Of a DNA stretch of 27,743 bases, positions 10,591 to 19,324 are shown one piece after another. Positions within the stretch are counted from its first letter, which is position 1; the number at the start of each line of letters is the position of its first letter. This DNA is from Puniceicoccaceae bacterium (GTDB lineage Bacteria > Verrucomicrobiota > Verrucomicrobiae > Opitutales > Coraliomargaritaceae): assembly GCA_902516225.1 (NCBI GenBank), contig CABXXS010000013.1, forward strand, positions 1-27,743, given 5' to 3'. The notes below the pieces were generated by a model. It ran no database searches. It saw nothing but the letters and a program-made list of their open reading frames with translations, and was not told the origin of the DNA. Made by a program: the position numbers and the translations under genes.

Positions 10591-12084
10591 ATGAAAATAT
10601 TAAACTTATTTCTCTTTTTAGGTCCACTATTACTTACCTTAAGTTCGGTATCTCTGCTCGCAGAGAATTATGAACCCACAGTGGAGTCTTTACAAGAATA
10701 TGAATGTCCAGATTGGTTTCGTGATGCCAAATTTGGTATTTACCTACACTGGGGCGCTTACTCAGTTGCCGAACAGGGAGAGTGGTATGCGCGCAATCTT
10801 TATATAGAAGGACGACCAGAATATGCACACCACCTTGATACTTATGGGCATCCGTCAGATTTCGGATACAAGGACTTTATTCCCATGTGGAAAGCAGAAA
10901 ATTTTGATCCAGATGCATTACTGGAGCTCTTTAAATATGCGGGTGCTAAATACTTTACCCCTTGTGCGGTGCATCATGATAATTTCGATCTTTGGGATTC
11001 GGAGCATCATGAGTGGAATGCGGTAAATATGGGTCCTAAAAAGGATTTAATAGGTTTGTGGCGTGACGCTACTCTGAAGGCCGGCCTACGATTTGGGGTA
11101 ACCACACACCTATCTCGTACTTATAGTTGGTTAAATGTGGCTAATCAGTCTGATAAAGAGGGTCCAATGGTAGGGGTACCATACGACGGAGCTGCGGGCG
11201 AGGGAAGCGGACTCTACCCGCCAAATGATGGTCAAAGCACTCACCCACGAGCACCTTTTGATGCTCCAGAGTCATGGCGAAATCAATGGGTTAAGCGTAT
11301 CAAACAACTTGTGGAGGATTATGAACCAGATCATCTCTATTTTGATTGTGCAGTGCCTTTCCGTGGTAGCGATTCTGGGGCAGCTGGACTGGATGTAATC
11401 TCACACTTTTATAATCAACGCTCTGAAGGAGTTATGTGCATTAAAGAACGTCCTTGGCAGGGCCTTTACGCCGATGGAATCACTACGCTCGATTACGAGC
11501 GCGGGAAGGCCAGTAGCATCCTCAAAGAACCCTGGCAGACGGATGATTCGATTGGTTCATGGGGTTATAAGGCGGGTTCCCCTTATATGACCCCAGACTT
11601 AGTAGTCGATAAATTAATAGATATTGTCTCAAAGAATGGTAATATGCTTTTGAATATTCCTATTAAGGCAGACGGCACGATCGACCGTGAGGCTACTGCA
11701 CTACTAAAAAATATAGGAAAGTGGTTCGATATTAATGGTGAGGCAATTTATGGGACGCGGCCATGGTACATGCATGGTGAAGGGCACAACGAGATTGGTC
11801 ATAAGGACCTAGAATCACCCATGGGTTCACGTGATTTTCGTTATACCACTAAAGGAGATAAGCTTTATGCTTTCGTTTTGGGCTGGCCGAATGCCAAGCG
11901 TAAGCCAGTAGTTTTCCCTAATTTAGTGAAGACGAATACCCGTATTGGGGAGATAACTCATGTCGAATTACTGGGGCATGAAGGTGAATTAGAATGGTAT
12001 AATCATGGAGATGGTCTACAAGTTTACTTCCCTAAGGAAAAACCGTGCAACTATGCCTACGCCCTAAAGATAAGTTTTCTTTAG
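10591..12084 (+). CDS. GH29 alpha-L-fucosidase (YFDCAVPF type)
   Basis: This exported 497-residue enzyme is a second, divergent GH29 fucosidase. A signal peptide runs to about residue 24 (ending SLLA). GH29 landmarks are WFRDAKFGIYLHWGAYS (42-58), CAVHHDNFDLWDS (125-137), the strand HLYFDCAVPF with likely nucleophile D252, SKNGNMLLNIPIKADG and GKWFDINGEAIYGTRPW. HHDN replaces the more usual KHHDG, and an insert rich in Gly and Pro (about 190-225) precedes the nucleophile strand, so its substrate pocket probably differs from those of the other two GH29 proteins. It is transcribed alone, divergently from the beta-helix operon, and converges on the next GH29 gene with only 28 bp between their stops; I see no terminator hairpin there. 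Confidence 0.93.
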   Translation: MKILNLFLFLGPLLLTLSSVSLLAENYEPTVESLQEYECPDWFRDAKFGIYLHWGAYSVAEQGEWYARNLYIEGRPEYAHHLDTYGHPSDFGYKDFIPMWKAENFDPDALLELFKYAGAKYFTPCAVHHDNFDLWDSEHHEWNAVNMGPKKDLIGLWRDATLKAGLRFGVTTHLSRTYSWLNVANQSDKEGPMVGVPYDGAAGEGSGLYPPNDGQSTHPRAPFDAPESWRNQWVKRIKQLVEDYEPDHLYFDCAVPFRGSDSGAAGLDVISHFYNQRSEGVMCIKERPWQGLYADGITTLDYERGKASSILKEPWQTDDSIGSWGYKAGSPYMTPDLVVDKLIDIVSKNGNMLLNIPIKADGTIDREATALLKNIGKWFDINGEAIYGTRPWYMHGEGHNEIGHKDLESPMGSRDFRYTTKGDKLYAFVLGWPNAKRKPVVFPNLVKTNTRIGEITHVELLGHEGELEWYNHGDGLQVYFPKEKPCNYAYALKISFL

Positions 12085-12112
12085 AAATCGATAGTTTGCC
12101 TTGCTCATTTTA

Positions 12113-13600
12113 CTAATTAGCGAGCGTTACTTCTAGTGCAAATCCAATGCCATCTGCCATAAAAGCAGGAAGTTGAACTTCCACGCCTGATGGGCTTTTT
12201 TCCCAGTCTAGGAAGGATTCTTGTCCTAATAATCGAATCTTATCAATAGGTTCGTTAATTAAGGATTTTACCAGAATACTTCTTCCCTCAGGGCGTGCTA
12301 ACGCAACAGCGTATACTTTATCCCCTTTTTGTGTGAACCAGAAATCATCACTACCAAAATTAAAGTCGAGTTTGGCTTTTTTTCGGTGCTCTGTACCGCC
12401 CATTTTTAGCGCAGAATCCCCCTCGTGATCTATACGCCAGGGCTTTGTTCCGTAGATGGCATCTCCATTTGATTTTAGCCATTCGCCAACTTTCCGTAGA
12501 TTAGAAACGGCTTCAGGAGGCATCTTGCCCAGTCCATCAGGACCAATATTAAGTAATAAATTACCGCCTTTACTCACATTTGCTACTAGCCAATAGAGAA
12601 TTTCAATAGGCTTTTTCCAATCGTCATCGTACGATTTATAGCCCCAAGAATTGTTGGTAGTGGCTACGCACTCCCATGCATTTTCATTTATCCGATCAGG
12701 GATAACATTGTCACCTGGTATACCAAAGTCGCCAAAATGATTTCCGATGCGCTGATTGACTAAAATCTCAGGGTCAGCGTTGTAGATAGTCTCATAAAAT
12801 GCAAAGCTGTGCCGAGCGGGTATATAAATAGGAGTATCGAGCCATATTTCACATAGCTTATAGTTATCCACGAGTTCTTGGACCTGAGGTAAAGCTTTGT
12901 TTATGATATAGTCGTCGAATTTGACTGGTGCGGGATCAAAATAATTAGCAAAGACTTTCTTTTCGGGCTTTTCGGGACCGTAGTCCTTAATTCCTGAGTC
13001 ACCGCCATCTTTCCAATCGAGGGCGTGCGAATAATATACACCGAAGGCAATCCCAGCTTTTTCGCAGGCTTGCTCGAGTTCTCGAATGATATCACGGCCA
13101 AAGGGACTACCATCGACTGCATTAAAGTCACTGACATCTGAGTCGAAAAGAGCGAATCCATCGTGGTGCTTTGAGGTAATGACCATGTACTTCATCCCTG
13201 CTGCTTTAGCTACTGCGACCCACTCCTGAGCGTTAAAACGAGTTGGGTTAAAACTCTCTGCAAGCTTAGCATATTCAGCACGAGGTATCTCTTTGTTTCG
13301 CATAACCCACTCTGCTACACGAGGGCCTGTACCACCTTCTTCCATTTTTTGACCCTTGTAGACCCCGCCGAGTTGAGAATAAAGGCCCCAATGAATAAAC
13401 ATACCGTATTTTTGTTCATTAAAGCGTTGGTGACCGCGCATTTTTCCTGGAGAGGATGCCATTGGACGCCACTTAGCTTCAAGCTCCAGCATTTCTGGGG
13501 ATCCAGGAACACCAGATCCCCATGGTCCAGTTGCATTTACACTATGCTGTAATAGCAGTATCAGGGTAAAAAGAAAAATTCGTATCTTCATGTCAGTCAT
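12113..13600 (-). CDS. GH29 alpha-L-fucosidase (WLDTPIYIP type)
   Basis: This 495-residue exported enzyme is the third GH29 member. It has a signal peptide (about 1-23), QKYGMFIHWGLYSQLGG (63-79), TSKHHDGFALFDS (142-154), the strand CEIWLDTPIY with likely nucleophile D255, SKGGNLLLNIGPDGLG and GEWLKSNGDAIYGTKPW. The start is either the ATG at 13600 or the in-frame ATG at 13591; both give a good signal peptide. A perfect 12-bp palindrome lies just upstream. The gene is 78 bp downstream of the large modular sulfatase on the same strand, so co-transcription is likely though it may also have its own promoter. Sulfatase followed by fucosidase suits stepwise desulfation and fucose release. Confidence 0.94.
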   Translation of the reverse strand: MTDMKIRIFLFTLILLLQHSVNATGPWGSGVPGSPEMLELEAKWRPMASSPGKMRGHQRFNEQKYGMFIHWGLYSQLGGVYKGQKMEEGGTGPRVAEWVMRNKEIPRAEYAKLAESFNPTRFNAQEWVAVAKAAGMKYMVITSKHHDGFALFDSDVSDFNAVDGSPFGRDIIRELEQACEKAGIAFGVYYSHALDWKDGGDSGIKDYGPEKPEKKVFANYFDPAPVKFDDYIINKALPQVQELVDNYKLCEIWLDTPIYIPARHSFAFYETIYNADPEILVNQRIGNHFGDFGIPGDNVIPDRINENAWECVATTNNSWGYKSYDDDWKKPIEILYWLVANVSKGGNLLLNIGPDGLGKMPPEAVSNLRKVGEWLKSNGDAIYGTKPWRIDHEGDSALKMGGTEHRKKAKLDFNFGSDDFWFTQKGDKVYAVALARPEGRSILVKSLINEPIDKIRLLGQESFLDWEKSPSGVEVQLPAFMADGIGFALEVTLAN

Positions 13601-13606
13601 TTTATT

Positions 13607-13618
13607 AGCTAATTAGCT
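13607..13618. promoter_or_regulatory. Perfect 12-bp palindrome upstream of GH29
   Basis: AGCTAATTAGCT is its own reverse complement and lies 7 bp before the upstream ATG of the GH29 gene (16 bp before the alternative ATG). It may be a regulator site; a chance AT-rich palindrome cannot be excluded. Confidence 0.25.
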
Positions 13619-13678
13619 TTCTTATCAAGCTTGTGAAAACGGGCAATACAGAGTTTTTGCTAGGCGTAGTGCAAGAAC

Positions 13679-16600
13679 TTATTCATTCCCGTATCGTATC
13701 CGGTGAAAGTATTTATGAGGATTGGAACTAGGATTTCTATAGTGAAGATTAAGCACAGGACGTTGATTCGTATCAGAGTTGCTTGCGGATGAAATTGTGT
13801 ATTTTTGAAGATTCACACCAATGTCCCAGCTAGGATTAATCCTCAGGAAGATATATTTCCCGCCTGTGTAACCTGGATTTCTTTCATAGAATGATTGTAG
13901 GTAATCTGTAAGTCTGGAAATTGGGCTGGAGCTAATTCGTTCGACATTTGTCCCTACTAAATCTGTCAAAAATGCATCTTGAATTTTTATCACATTAGGA
14001 TTCCCGCTAGGGCTTTCAGAAAATTCTAGGATTGGCGAAGTAGTGTCGTGTATTCCTAGCGTCCAGAGTTCCGAGTCCCACATGGCAAATTGTCGTTTAG
14101 CAGTGATCTCTAGTTCTGCTCTGGCTAGTTCAAGATTCGAGGGCAACTCTGGGAGCGCAAAAATAAGGACTGCTTCTCTGCCACCGCCGGGATTCTGGGA
14201 TCCAGAAACCAAGGTCGCATAGCCTTGATTTACACCAACAGGTGAGCCTTCTGTTAGGGTGTAATCAGCAGTCTCACCTGATATAGATAGGCTACTCGTT
14301 GAATCTAGATGAATTAGACTAAGGGTGGAATCGGATCCATTACCTTCGATGCGGCCCATCTCGGTCCATGTAGATAAGTCTTGAGAAGCTTCCATTATAA
14401 AGTGGGAGCTATTACCCGCTTGAAGGGTCAATGCTCCACCTCCTGCCGATACACCGTTTTGCTTTATTTTTAGAAAGCCTTGCTCAGTGGCTTTCGATCG
14501 GAGTAAATCTTCAAGGTCATCTCTTGTAGATTCGTGTTGGGGCAAGAAATAAAGATTATCTATTTCATACGGGTCGTATGCGACATCTGTTTGAAAGAGT
14601 TCATTCCAAGCACTATTCTTAGCGTAATTTACGAGTTTGGATCCGTCTTCTCGACGGATCGCAATGTAAGGTCTAATGGTTGCAGTTGGGAATTCAGGGT
14701 CATGATTGTAGCTAAATAGAAAAGAGTCTCTCCAAGTTGTAGGGATTTGCCCAGTAATGAATGGGAGGAGGCTTGCTCCTTGCATGCTTTCTGGAATTTC
14801 TAATCCAGCGATATCGAGAATAGTGGGAGCTAGGTCGAGATTAAGTGCGATCTTATTTACTGCTGAGGCTGCGCTTTGTGCCGCTGGATAACGAATCATA
14901 AAGGGAATAAGGATACTCTCCTCGTAGGCAGCACGTTTATCACCCAGACCGTGTTCACCTCTAAAATAGCCTTGGTCGCTAATATATATGACAGCAGTAT
15001 TATCGGCGATATTTAGTGTATCTAGTAAGTCGAGTATTTCGCCTACATTATCATCTATTGCAGTAATATTACGCATATAACCTCTTAAATCAGCCAGATC
15101 GTTACCTTGACTGGCATTAGGGGCGTAGGCAGTTCTGTGCGAAAGGTTTGGAACGCTAGCAGGAGCATCATTAGAATAAAGATTTGCAGTGCGACTTGGT
15201 GGCATGTTGCGAGGTGAGTGAGGAGTCTTAAAACCGAGCACACATAAAAATGGTGTGTTTGCATTATTCTTCGCGGTTATGAATTCAGCCGCTTTGTCTG
15301 TAGATACGTCATCTATCCACTCATTAGGATTATTATTATAATTAGTACTAAAAAGAGCCGCGCCGTTCTGATCAATCCAGTCATTTACATAGTAATTACC
15401 CTGACCGGCGTATGTAACGGCCTCAGTAAATCCTGGGCGATTATCTTGCGTACCCATATGCCATTTACCGAAATACCCTGTAGCGTAGCCTGCATCTCTT
15501 AGTAAAGACGCATAAGTGGTGGTATCAGATGGTAATGCAGTATCGTTATCTGTAATGCCATGGATATGTGCATGCTGACCAGTTAGCATAGTAGCTCTTG
15601 CGGGAGAACATAGAGAGTATACAGAAAAGGCATTTTGGAAATGGATACCTTCAGTATACAGCGAATCTATATTAGGGGTAGCAGGAGGCGTATTAAGCCA
15701 AGGGAATCGAGCAATTCTACCTTCTGCGCCCATTCTCGATTGCATATAACTCGTGGAGTCCCAGCGTTGGTCATCTGGTATTATGACTATAATATTTATA
15801 TTACCATTATTTGCGGGTTGATTAACTGTAGTAGGGTCAATGACGCTGTAACTATTACTCTCATCTAAAAATGTGCCGGAGAAAGCTAAGTTATCGATTT
15901 GGGCGTGGCCATTGCCCTGTGCATTAGACCATTCCAAGCGAAAGCTAGCTTTCTGCCCCGGTGGCACGCGCACTGCGGAACCAATCTCCGCTGCTAAACT
16001 ATGAGATACATCTTTGAACCCTTTTGCGGTCCAAGTATCTTGATAAATTATTCTTTGATCAGTTACCTCGGAATTGGTCGAAGCATTGATTAATTCACCA
16101 GGAGATGCCAAGTACCTGATAGTAAGTGTGTCTGGCGAAGTTGATTCGTTTGGGAGTCCGCGAGCATCAAAGTGTATATGTTCTAATCGAAAATGATAAT
16201 CGCTATGATTGGTAATACAAAAATCGCCATTTAGATTAGCTGTAGAACTTTGCTTACTAAACTTCCAGGAGCTAGTGCCATCATTCTGTTCGCCGTTGGG
16301 CGCTGGGTTTCCATATGGTCCGATACGACTGCCTGGTGAACCATCTGCGAGGGAATAATCAGTAATTAACAAATCATTTCCAAAAGTACCATTATTTAAG
16401 AAGTCATTGTTAGTTGCTTGGCCTAAGCCAGTACGACCCCAATACGATGCGTCACTACCAATCGCGCCAGTTAGGTAGAGAGAATTTGAATTGGATCCTG
16501 TGGGTGTTGGGTCATAGGTAGTATTCGTATCGGGGGTATTGTCCTGTATTCCAGAGTTGTTGTTCCCGGAAGAAGAATTTTCGAATGTTTGCCATCCTAC

Positions 16601-16684
16601 GACGTGCAATTGCGCGTTTAATGGCGCAATTAAAAAAAACGTTATACCAATAAGGGTAGTGCCTATACTATATATATGGAGCAT
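13679..16684 (-). CDS. Modular secreted sulfatase with N-terminal beta-sandwich and C-terminal domains
   Basis: This 1001-residue exported protein is about twice the usual sulfatase size. The ATG at 16684 is preferred over the TTG one codon upstream; a signal peptide ends at about 24 (PLNA). Residues about 27-275 form a predicted beta-sandwich visibly related to the PEP-CTERM protein at 18572-19324. The S1 sulfatase domain follows (about 295-740), with IIPDDQRWD, active-site motif CSPAR at 359-363, YFGKWHMG and ISDQGYFRGEHG. Next come a short VESS-like module (SHFIMEASQDLSTWTEMG) and a C-terminal DNRLRE-like beta domain (about 830-990, with LIFALPELPSNLELARAELEI and RPVLNLHYR). No PEP-CTERM or type IX sorting tail is visible. 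It is divergent from lacI with a candidate operator between them, and is followed by a GH29 gene. The N-terminal module could bind glycan or a surface partner. Confidence 0.9.
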   Translation of the reverse strand: MLHIYSIGTTLIGITFFLIAPLNAQLHVVGWQTFENSSSGNNNSGIQDNTPDTNTTYDPTPTGSNSNSLYLTGAIGSDASYWGRTGLGQATNNDFLNNGTFGNDLLITDYSLADGSPGSRIGPYGNPAPNGEQNDGTSSWKFSKQSSTANLNGDFCITNHSDYHFRLEHIHFDARGLPNESTSPDTLTIRYLASPGELINASTNSEVTDQRIIYQDTWTAKGFKDVSHSLAAEIGSAVRVPPGQKASFRLEWSNAQGNGHAQIDNLAFSGTFLDESNSYSVIDPTTVNQPANNGNINIIVIIPDDQRWDSTSYMQSRMGAEGRIARFPWLNTPPATPNIDSLYTEGIHFQNAFSVYSLCSPARATMLTGQHAHIHGITDNDTALPSDTTTYASLLRDAGYATGYFGKWHMGTQDNRPGFTEAVTYAGQGNYYVNDWIDQNGAALFSTNYNNNPNEWIDDVSTDKAAEFITAKNNANTPFLCVLGFKTPHSPRNMPPSRTANLYSNDAPASVPNLSHRTAYAPNASQGNDLADLRGYMRNITAIDDNVGEILDLLDTLNIADNTAVIYISDQGYFRGEHGLGDKRAAYEESILIPFMIRYPAAQSAASAVNKIALNLDLAPTILDIAGLEIPESMQGASLLPFITGQIPTTWRDSFLFSYNHDPEFPTATIRPYIAIRREDGSKLVNYAKNSAWNELFQTDVAYDPYEIDNLYFLPQHESTRDDLEDLLRSKATEQGFLKIKQNGVSAGGGALTLQAGNSSHFIMEASQDLSTWTEMGRIEGNGSDSTLSLIHLDSTSSLSISGETADYTLTEGSPVGVNQGYATLVSGSQNPGGGREAVLIFALPELPSNLELARAELEITAKRQFAMWDSELWTLGIHDTTSPILEFSESPSGNPNVIKIQDAFLTDLVGTNVERISSSPISRLTDYLQSFYERNPGYTGGKYIFLRINPSWDIGVNLQKYTISSASNSDTNQRPVLNLHYRNPSSNPHKYFHRIRYGNE

Positions 16685-16706
16685 CAAATCTTGGACGATA
16701 TTATGA

Positions 16707-16721
16707 GTGCATTAATGTGCA
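16707..16721. promoter_or_regulatory. Candidate LacI-family operator in the sulfatase-lacI promoter region
   Basis: The leftward strand reads TGCACATTAATGCAC. It matches 13 of 15 bases of TGCAATTTAATGCAC at 19401-19415, and both have the form TGCA-N6-TGCA, giving the 14-bp TG...CA frame usual for LacI-type operators but without a central CG. It lies just beyond a CATAAT hexamer (leftward strand, 16700-16705), a position suitable for repression of the sulfatase gene. Confidence 0.45.
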
Positions 16722-16770
16722 TTTATTCATACTTGCAGAATGTACTTATATACAAATTCTAGCAAATATA

Positions 16771-17817
16771 ATGAAGGTAAATCAACAGAAGATCGCTAAT
16801 GAGTTAGGAATTTCTCGGACAACGGTCTCTCGCTGTTTTACGAATCATTCGGGCATCAATCCTGATACCCGGGCATCGGTGTTTGCTATGGCTACAAGGC
16901 TTGGCTACACCTACTTGGAGCCTAGGAGTAAAGATAAGAATACTAGTGTAAATTCTAAGACGATGGCAGTCTTGATTTGTAGTGACCCTAGCCATGACAT
17001 CACAAAAGATAATCAAAGTCCTGGGATGCAGCTTCTTCCTGGTATATCAGAATATGCCCTGATCAATAAGTTGAGGCTTGATATGAAGATCATAAATCCA
17101 GCACAAACAATATTTGAACCGACTTACTTTGAGGAATTATCTAAAGAACAAAAAACACAGTGGGATGGGGTTCTCCTTATTTATCCATTCCCCAGCGCGA
17201 TTATCAGCGGTTTGATGCATAAGTATCCTTGTGTCTCACTAGTAGAGCAATTCGGGGCACCAGACTTAGACTGTATTGACGTAGACCATCACCGTGGCGT
17301 CTCTCATCTGATGCAAAAGTTGATCGACCAAGGTCACAAGAGGATAGGATTTTTCTCAAGACGTTACGCAGTCGAAGCTCCATGGGTGTATCGCCGTTAT
17401 AGTGCCTACGTAGAGAAGCTAGCTCGCGCTGGTTTGCCTTACCATAAGGAGGATGTACTCAACTTGTATGATGCTGATAGTTACAATCTTGAAGAGAGCT
17501 ACAAAAAAGCCCTCAAGCAGACCGAAGATGGAGTTACCGCGTGGATATGCCCTGCTGATCATATAGCCTACGACTTTATAGCAGTCTTTCAAAATTTTGG
17601 GCTGGTAGCAGGCAAAGACTATTCCATAACAGGATTTGATGGTATCCCCATGCAAGGTTCTCAAACAAAGCTTACAACAGTTAAGATACCTCATAGGCAG
17701 ATTGGTTATCAGGCCGCTAGGCGACTAGATGAACTGTTGAATAATCGCTTTGGAACGACGCAGCACGTACATCTAAACGGTACCGTTGTAGCAGGTAACA
17801 CTGATAATACTATTTAG
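16771..17817 (+). CDS. LacI-family transcriptional regulator
   Basis: This 348-residue regulator starts at the ATG at 16771, which aligns with the usual LacI N-terminus; a GTG 54 bp upstream only adds an unrelated leader. The helix-turn-helix (QQKIANELGISRTTVSRCF, 5-23) is followed by a periplasmic-binding-protein-like sensor domain (about 65-348) with typical blocks VDHHRGVSHLMQKLIDQGHKRIGFF and ITGFDGIPM. The hinge after GYTYLEPRSKDKNTSV lacks the NxxAxxL pattern and the leucine that normally wedges into the centre of the operator. It is divergent from the modular sulfatase with 86 bp between the starts. It probably controls that gene and itself, possibly also the PEP-CTERM pair. The inducer is unknown; a fucose-containing oligosaccharide would fit. 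Confidence 0.93.
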   Translation: MKVNQQKIANELGISRTTVSRCFTNHSGINPDTRASVFAMATRLGYTYLEPRSKDKNTSVNSKTMAVLICSDPSHDITKDNQSPGMQLLPGISEYALINKLRLDMKIINPAQTIFEPTYFEELSKEQKTQWDGVLLIYPFPSAIISGLMHKYPCVSLVEQFGAPDLDCIDVDHHRGVSHLMQKLIDQGHKRIGFFSRRYAVEAPWVYRRYSAYVEKLARAGLPYHKEDVLNLYDADSYNLEESYKKALKQTEDGVTAWICPADHIAYDFIAVFQNFGLVAGKDYSITGFDGIPMQGSQTKLTTVKIPHRQIGYQAARRLDELLNNRFGTTQHVHLNGTVVAGNTDNTI

Positions 17818-17837
17818 CCATCTACTATGGCACAAAA

Positions 17838-17861
17838 AAGCCTCCCCAAGTGGGGAGGCTT
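17838..17861 (-). terminator. Strong rho-independent terminator of the PEP-CTERM unit
   Basis: AAGCCTCCCCA (17838-17848), a 2-base loop and TGGGGAGGCTT (17851-17861) form a perfect 11-bp stem. Read leftward it is followed by TTTTTTGTG, a clear U-tract, so it ends transcripts from the PEP-CTERM genes. Read rightward there is no U-tract, though the hairpin may also help stop lacI transcription, whose stop codon is 20 bp away. Confidence 0.85.
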
Positions 17862-17896
17862 AAGTAAATTAAACTATTAAACTATAAAACCTAGAC

Positions 17897-18538
17897 TTAG
17901 GCGCGGCGGCGACGAGCAGCGAATGCTAGTACAACTACACCTGTTAGGAGACTGAAGTGACTGACTTCAGGAACAGCAGCTGCTGTTACTGTAAGACTGT
18001 CAGATCCACCAGTCCAACTGTGAGTAAAGGAATCTATTGCAACAACGCCGGCAATTTGGAAACCAACCATACGTTGAACAGGGACATTAGTTAATGAGAT
18101 GGTGTTTTCTCCAGCAGTAATGTCATTCCAGTTACCATTTAAAGTACTTCCGTTGTTGATACTTCTAATAGCTCTCCAACGAGGACCAGGATTGGATCCA
18201 TGAGCAGTAGGTGTGCCTACTACATTAATAGAGAATATTTGTGCAGCGCTAGAGCTGGCCCATGCACCTGCAGCAGGTGTGTTAACTGCAGTGTTCGCTA
18301 GACCTGATTTGTAAGTATCGACATTTCCTATACCACTAATGAATTGTGTAAAAAAGAGCGAATTATCTGTTAAGGATGCGCTAGATGTTGCACCTGCAGT
18401 AGGAAGGGACAAATTAGCGCTTGGTGCATTGGCAAAACCACCATCAGCTGCACTTATGATGGAAACATTGTACTGCGCCGATGCAGTTGAAAACGCGAAC
18501 GCTGTGATAGCCGCGATGAGTAGGGTTATTTTTTTCAT
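17897..18538 (-). CDS. PEP-CTERM-like secreted surface protein (VPEVS variant)
   Basis: This 213-residue exported protein has a signal peptide (1-21, ending STASA) and a tail of VPEVSHFSLL (189-198), a hydrophobic segment and the basic end ARRRRA. This is the PEP-CTERM architecture recognised by exosortase, but the second proline of the motif is valine. The body (about 22-185) is low-complexity, rich in Ala, Ser, Asn and Gly, predicted beta and without catalytic motifs. It lies 33 bp downstream of a second PEP-CTERM gene and ends in a strong terminator, so the two form one unit. The family is linked to exopolysaccharide or cell-surface display; a role in holding glycan or enzymes at the surface is inference. 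Confidence 0.82.
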   Translation of the reverse strand: MKKITLLIAAITAFAFSTASAQYNVSIISAADGGFANAPSANLSLPTAGATSSASLTDNSLFFTQFISGIGNVDTYKSGLANTAVNTPAAGAWASSSAAQIFSINVVGTPTAHGSNPGPRWRAIRSINNGSTLNGNWNDITAGENTISLTNVPVQRMVGFQIAGVVAIDSFTHSWTGGSDSLTVTAAAVPEVSHFSLLTGVVVLAFAARRRRA

Positions 18539-18571
18539 ATATTTAGGGTAGGTTATAGTTTATAGTTTAAA

Positions 18572-19324
18572 TTAATTAATTTGATTTTTACGACGTTGAG
18601 ATACTAGAAGTAGCGTGACTAATCCTAATAAAAAAGTGTAAGAACTAGGTTCAGGAACAACTGAAACTGTCTCCATTCTTACAACAAAATTATCTAATTG
18701 TGATGCTGCTGCAGCGTTACCTGTATTAATCTTGAGCCTGATATTAGCATAACCGCCTTCTGCGATCCATCCAGTACCTGATATATTTCCACCAATCCAA
18801 TTGCTGAAATTGTTAATACCATCGTCAATTGTGCCAGTGCCTAGACCAGCAAGATTGACCATTTCACTTCCTTCCGATACAGAGGAACCTTTAACGAGCG
18901 CGGAATCTCCAGATGCTAAGTAAAGTAAATTATAACTAGTTGGGTTAGCATTACCGGGAGCTTTACGAATATCGAAAGAGATATTAGTTAATTTAGCGTC
19001 AAATCCAGTGTTGTTAGTAATACGAAAGTCTAGTAGTTGTTGATTGCCGGAATTACCAAATTTAGCGTAACTACCGTCGAACCAAGCACCTGTTTGTCCA
19101 AATGTTGAAGTACCTACACCAAATGCATCCCTACCAAGAGTTGAAGAACCGGGCCCCAAGATAAGACCGAGACCGTTCTCTGCTAGGCTTATGGCTAGGT
19201 TGTTCGGTAAAGCTTCAGTATTCAGCCCCGCAAAGTCATCTACAACAATGTCATATGTTGCCGCCTGTGTAGCACTAAAAAATGCAAATAGTGCAATAAA
19301 TACAATTATGGGTGAATACTTCAT
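18572..19324 (-). CDS. PEP-CTERM surface protein sharing a beta-sandwich with the modular sulfatase
   Basis: This 250-residue exported protein has a signal peptide (1-21, ending TQAA) and a canonical PEP-CTERM tail: VPEPSS (223-228), a hydrophobic stretch and SQRRKNQIN. The body contains three blocks collinear with the N-terminus of the modular sulfatase: FRITNNTGFDAKLTNISFD (100-118), YLAS (135-138) and QLDN (209-212). It is probably a beta-sandwich, possibly binding glycan. It is the first gene of a two-gene leftward unit. A candidate operator like that of the sulfatase lies about 75 bp upstream. The sorting enzyme, an exosortase, is not in the window. Confidence 0.87.
   Translation of the reverse strand: MKYSPIIVFIALFAFFSATQAATYDIVVDDFAGLNTEALPNNLAISLAENGLGLILGPGSSTLGRDAFGVGTSTFGQTGAWFDGSYAKFGNSGNQQLLDFRITNNTGFDAKLTNISFDIRKAPGNANPTSYNLLYLASGDSALVKGSSVSEGSEMVNLAGLGTGTIDDGINNFSNWIGGNISGTGWIAEGGYANIRLKINTGNAAAASQLDNFVVRMETVSVVPEPSSYTFLLGLVTLLLVSQRRKNQIN

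Noticed and set aside
16685..16687. TTG start for the modular sulfatase
   Set aside because: The adjacent ATG at 16684 gives an ordinary signal peptide.
16717..16770. GTG start that would extend LacI by 18 residues
   Set aside because: The extension has no family counterpart, overlaps the candidate operator, and the ATG at 16771 aligns with normal LacI N-termini.
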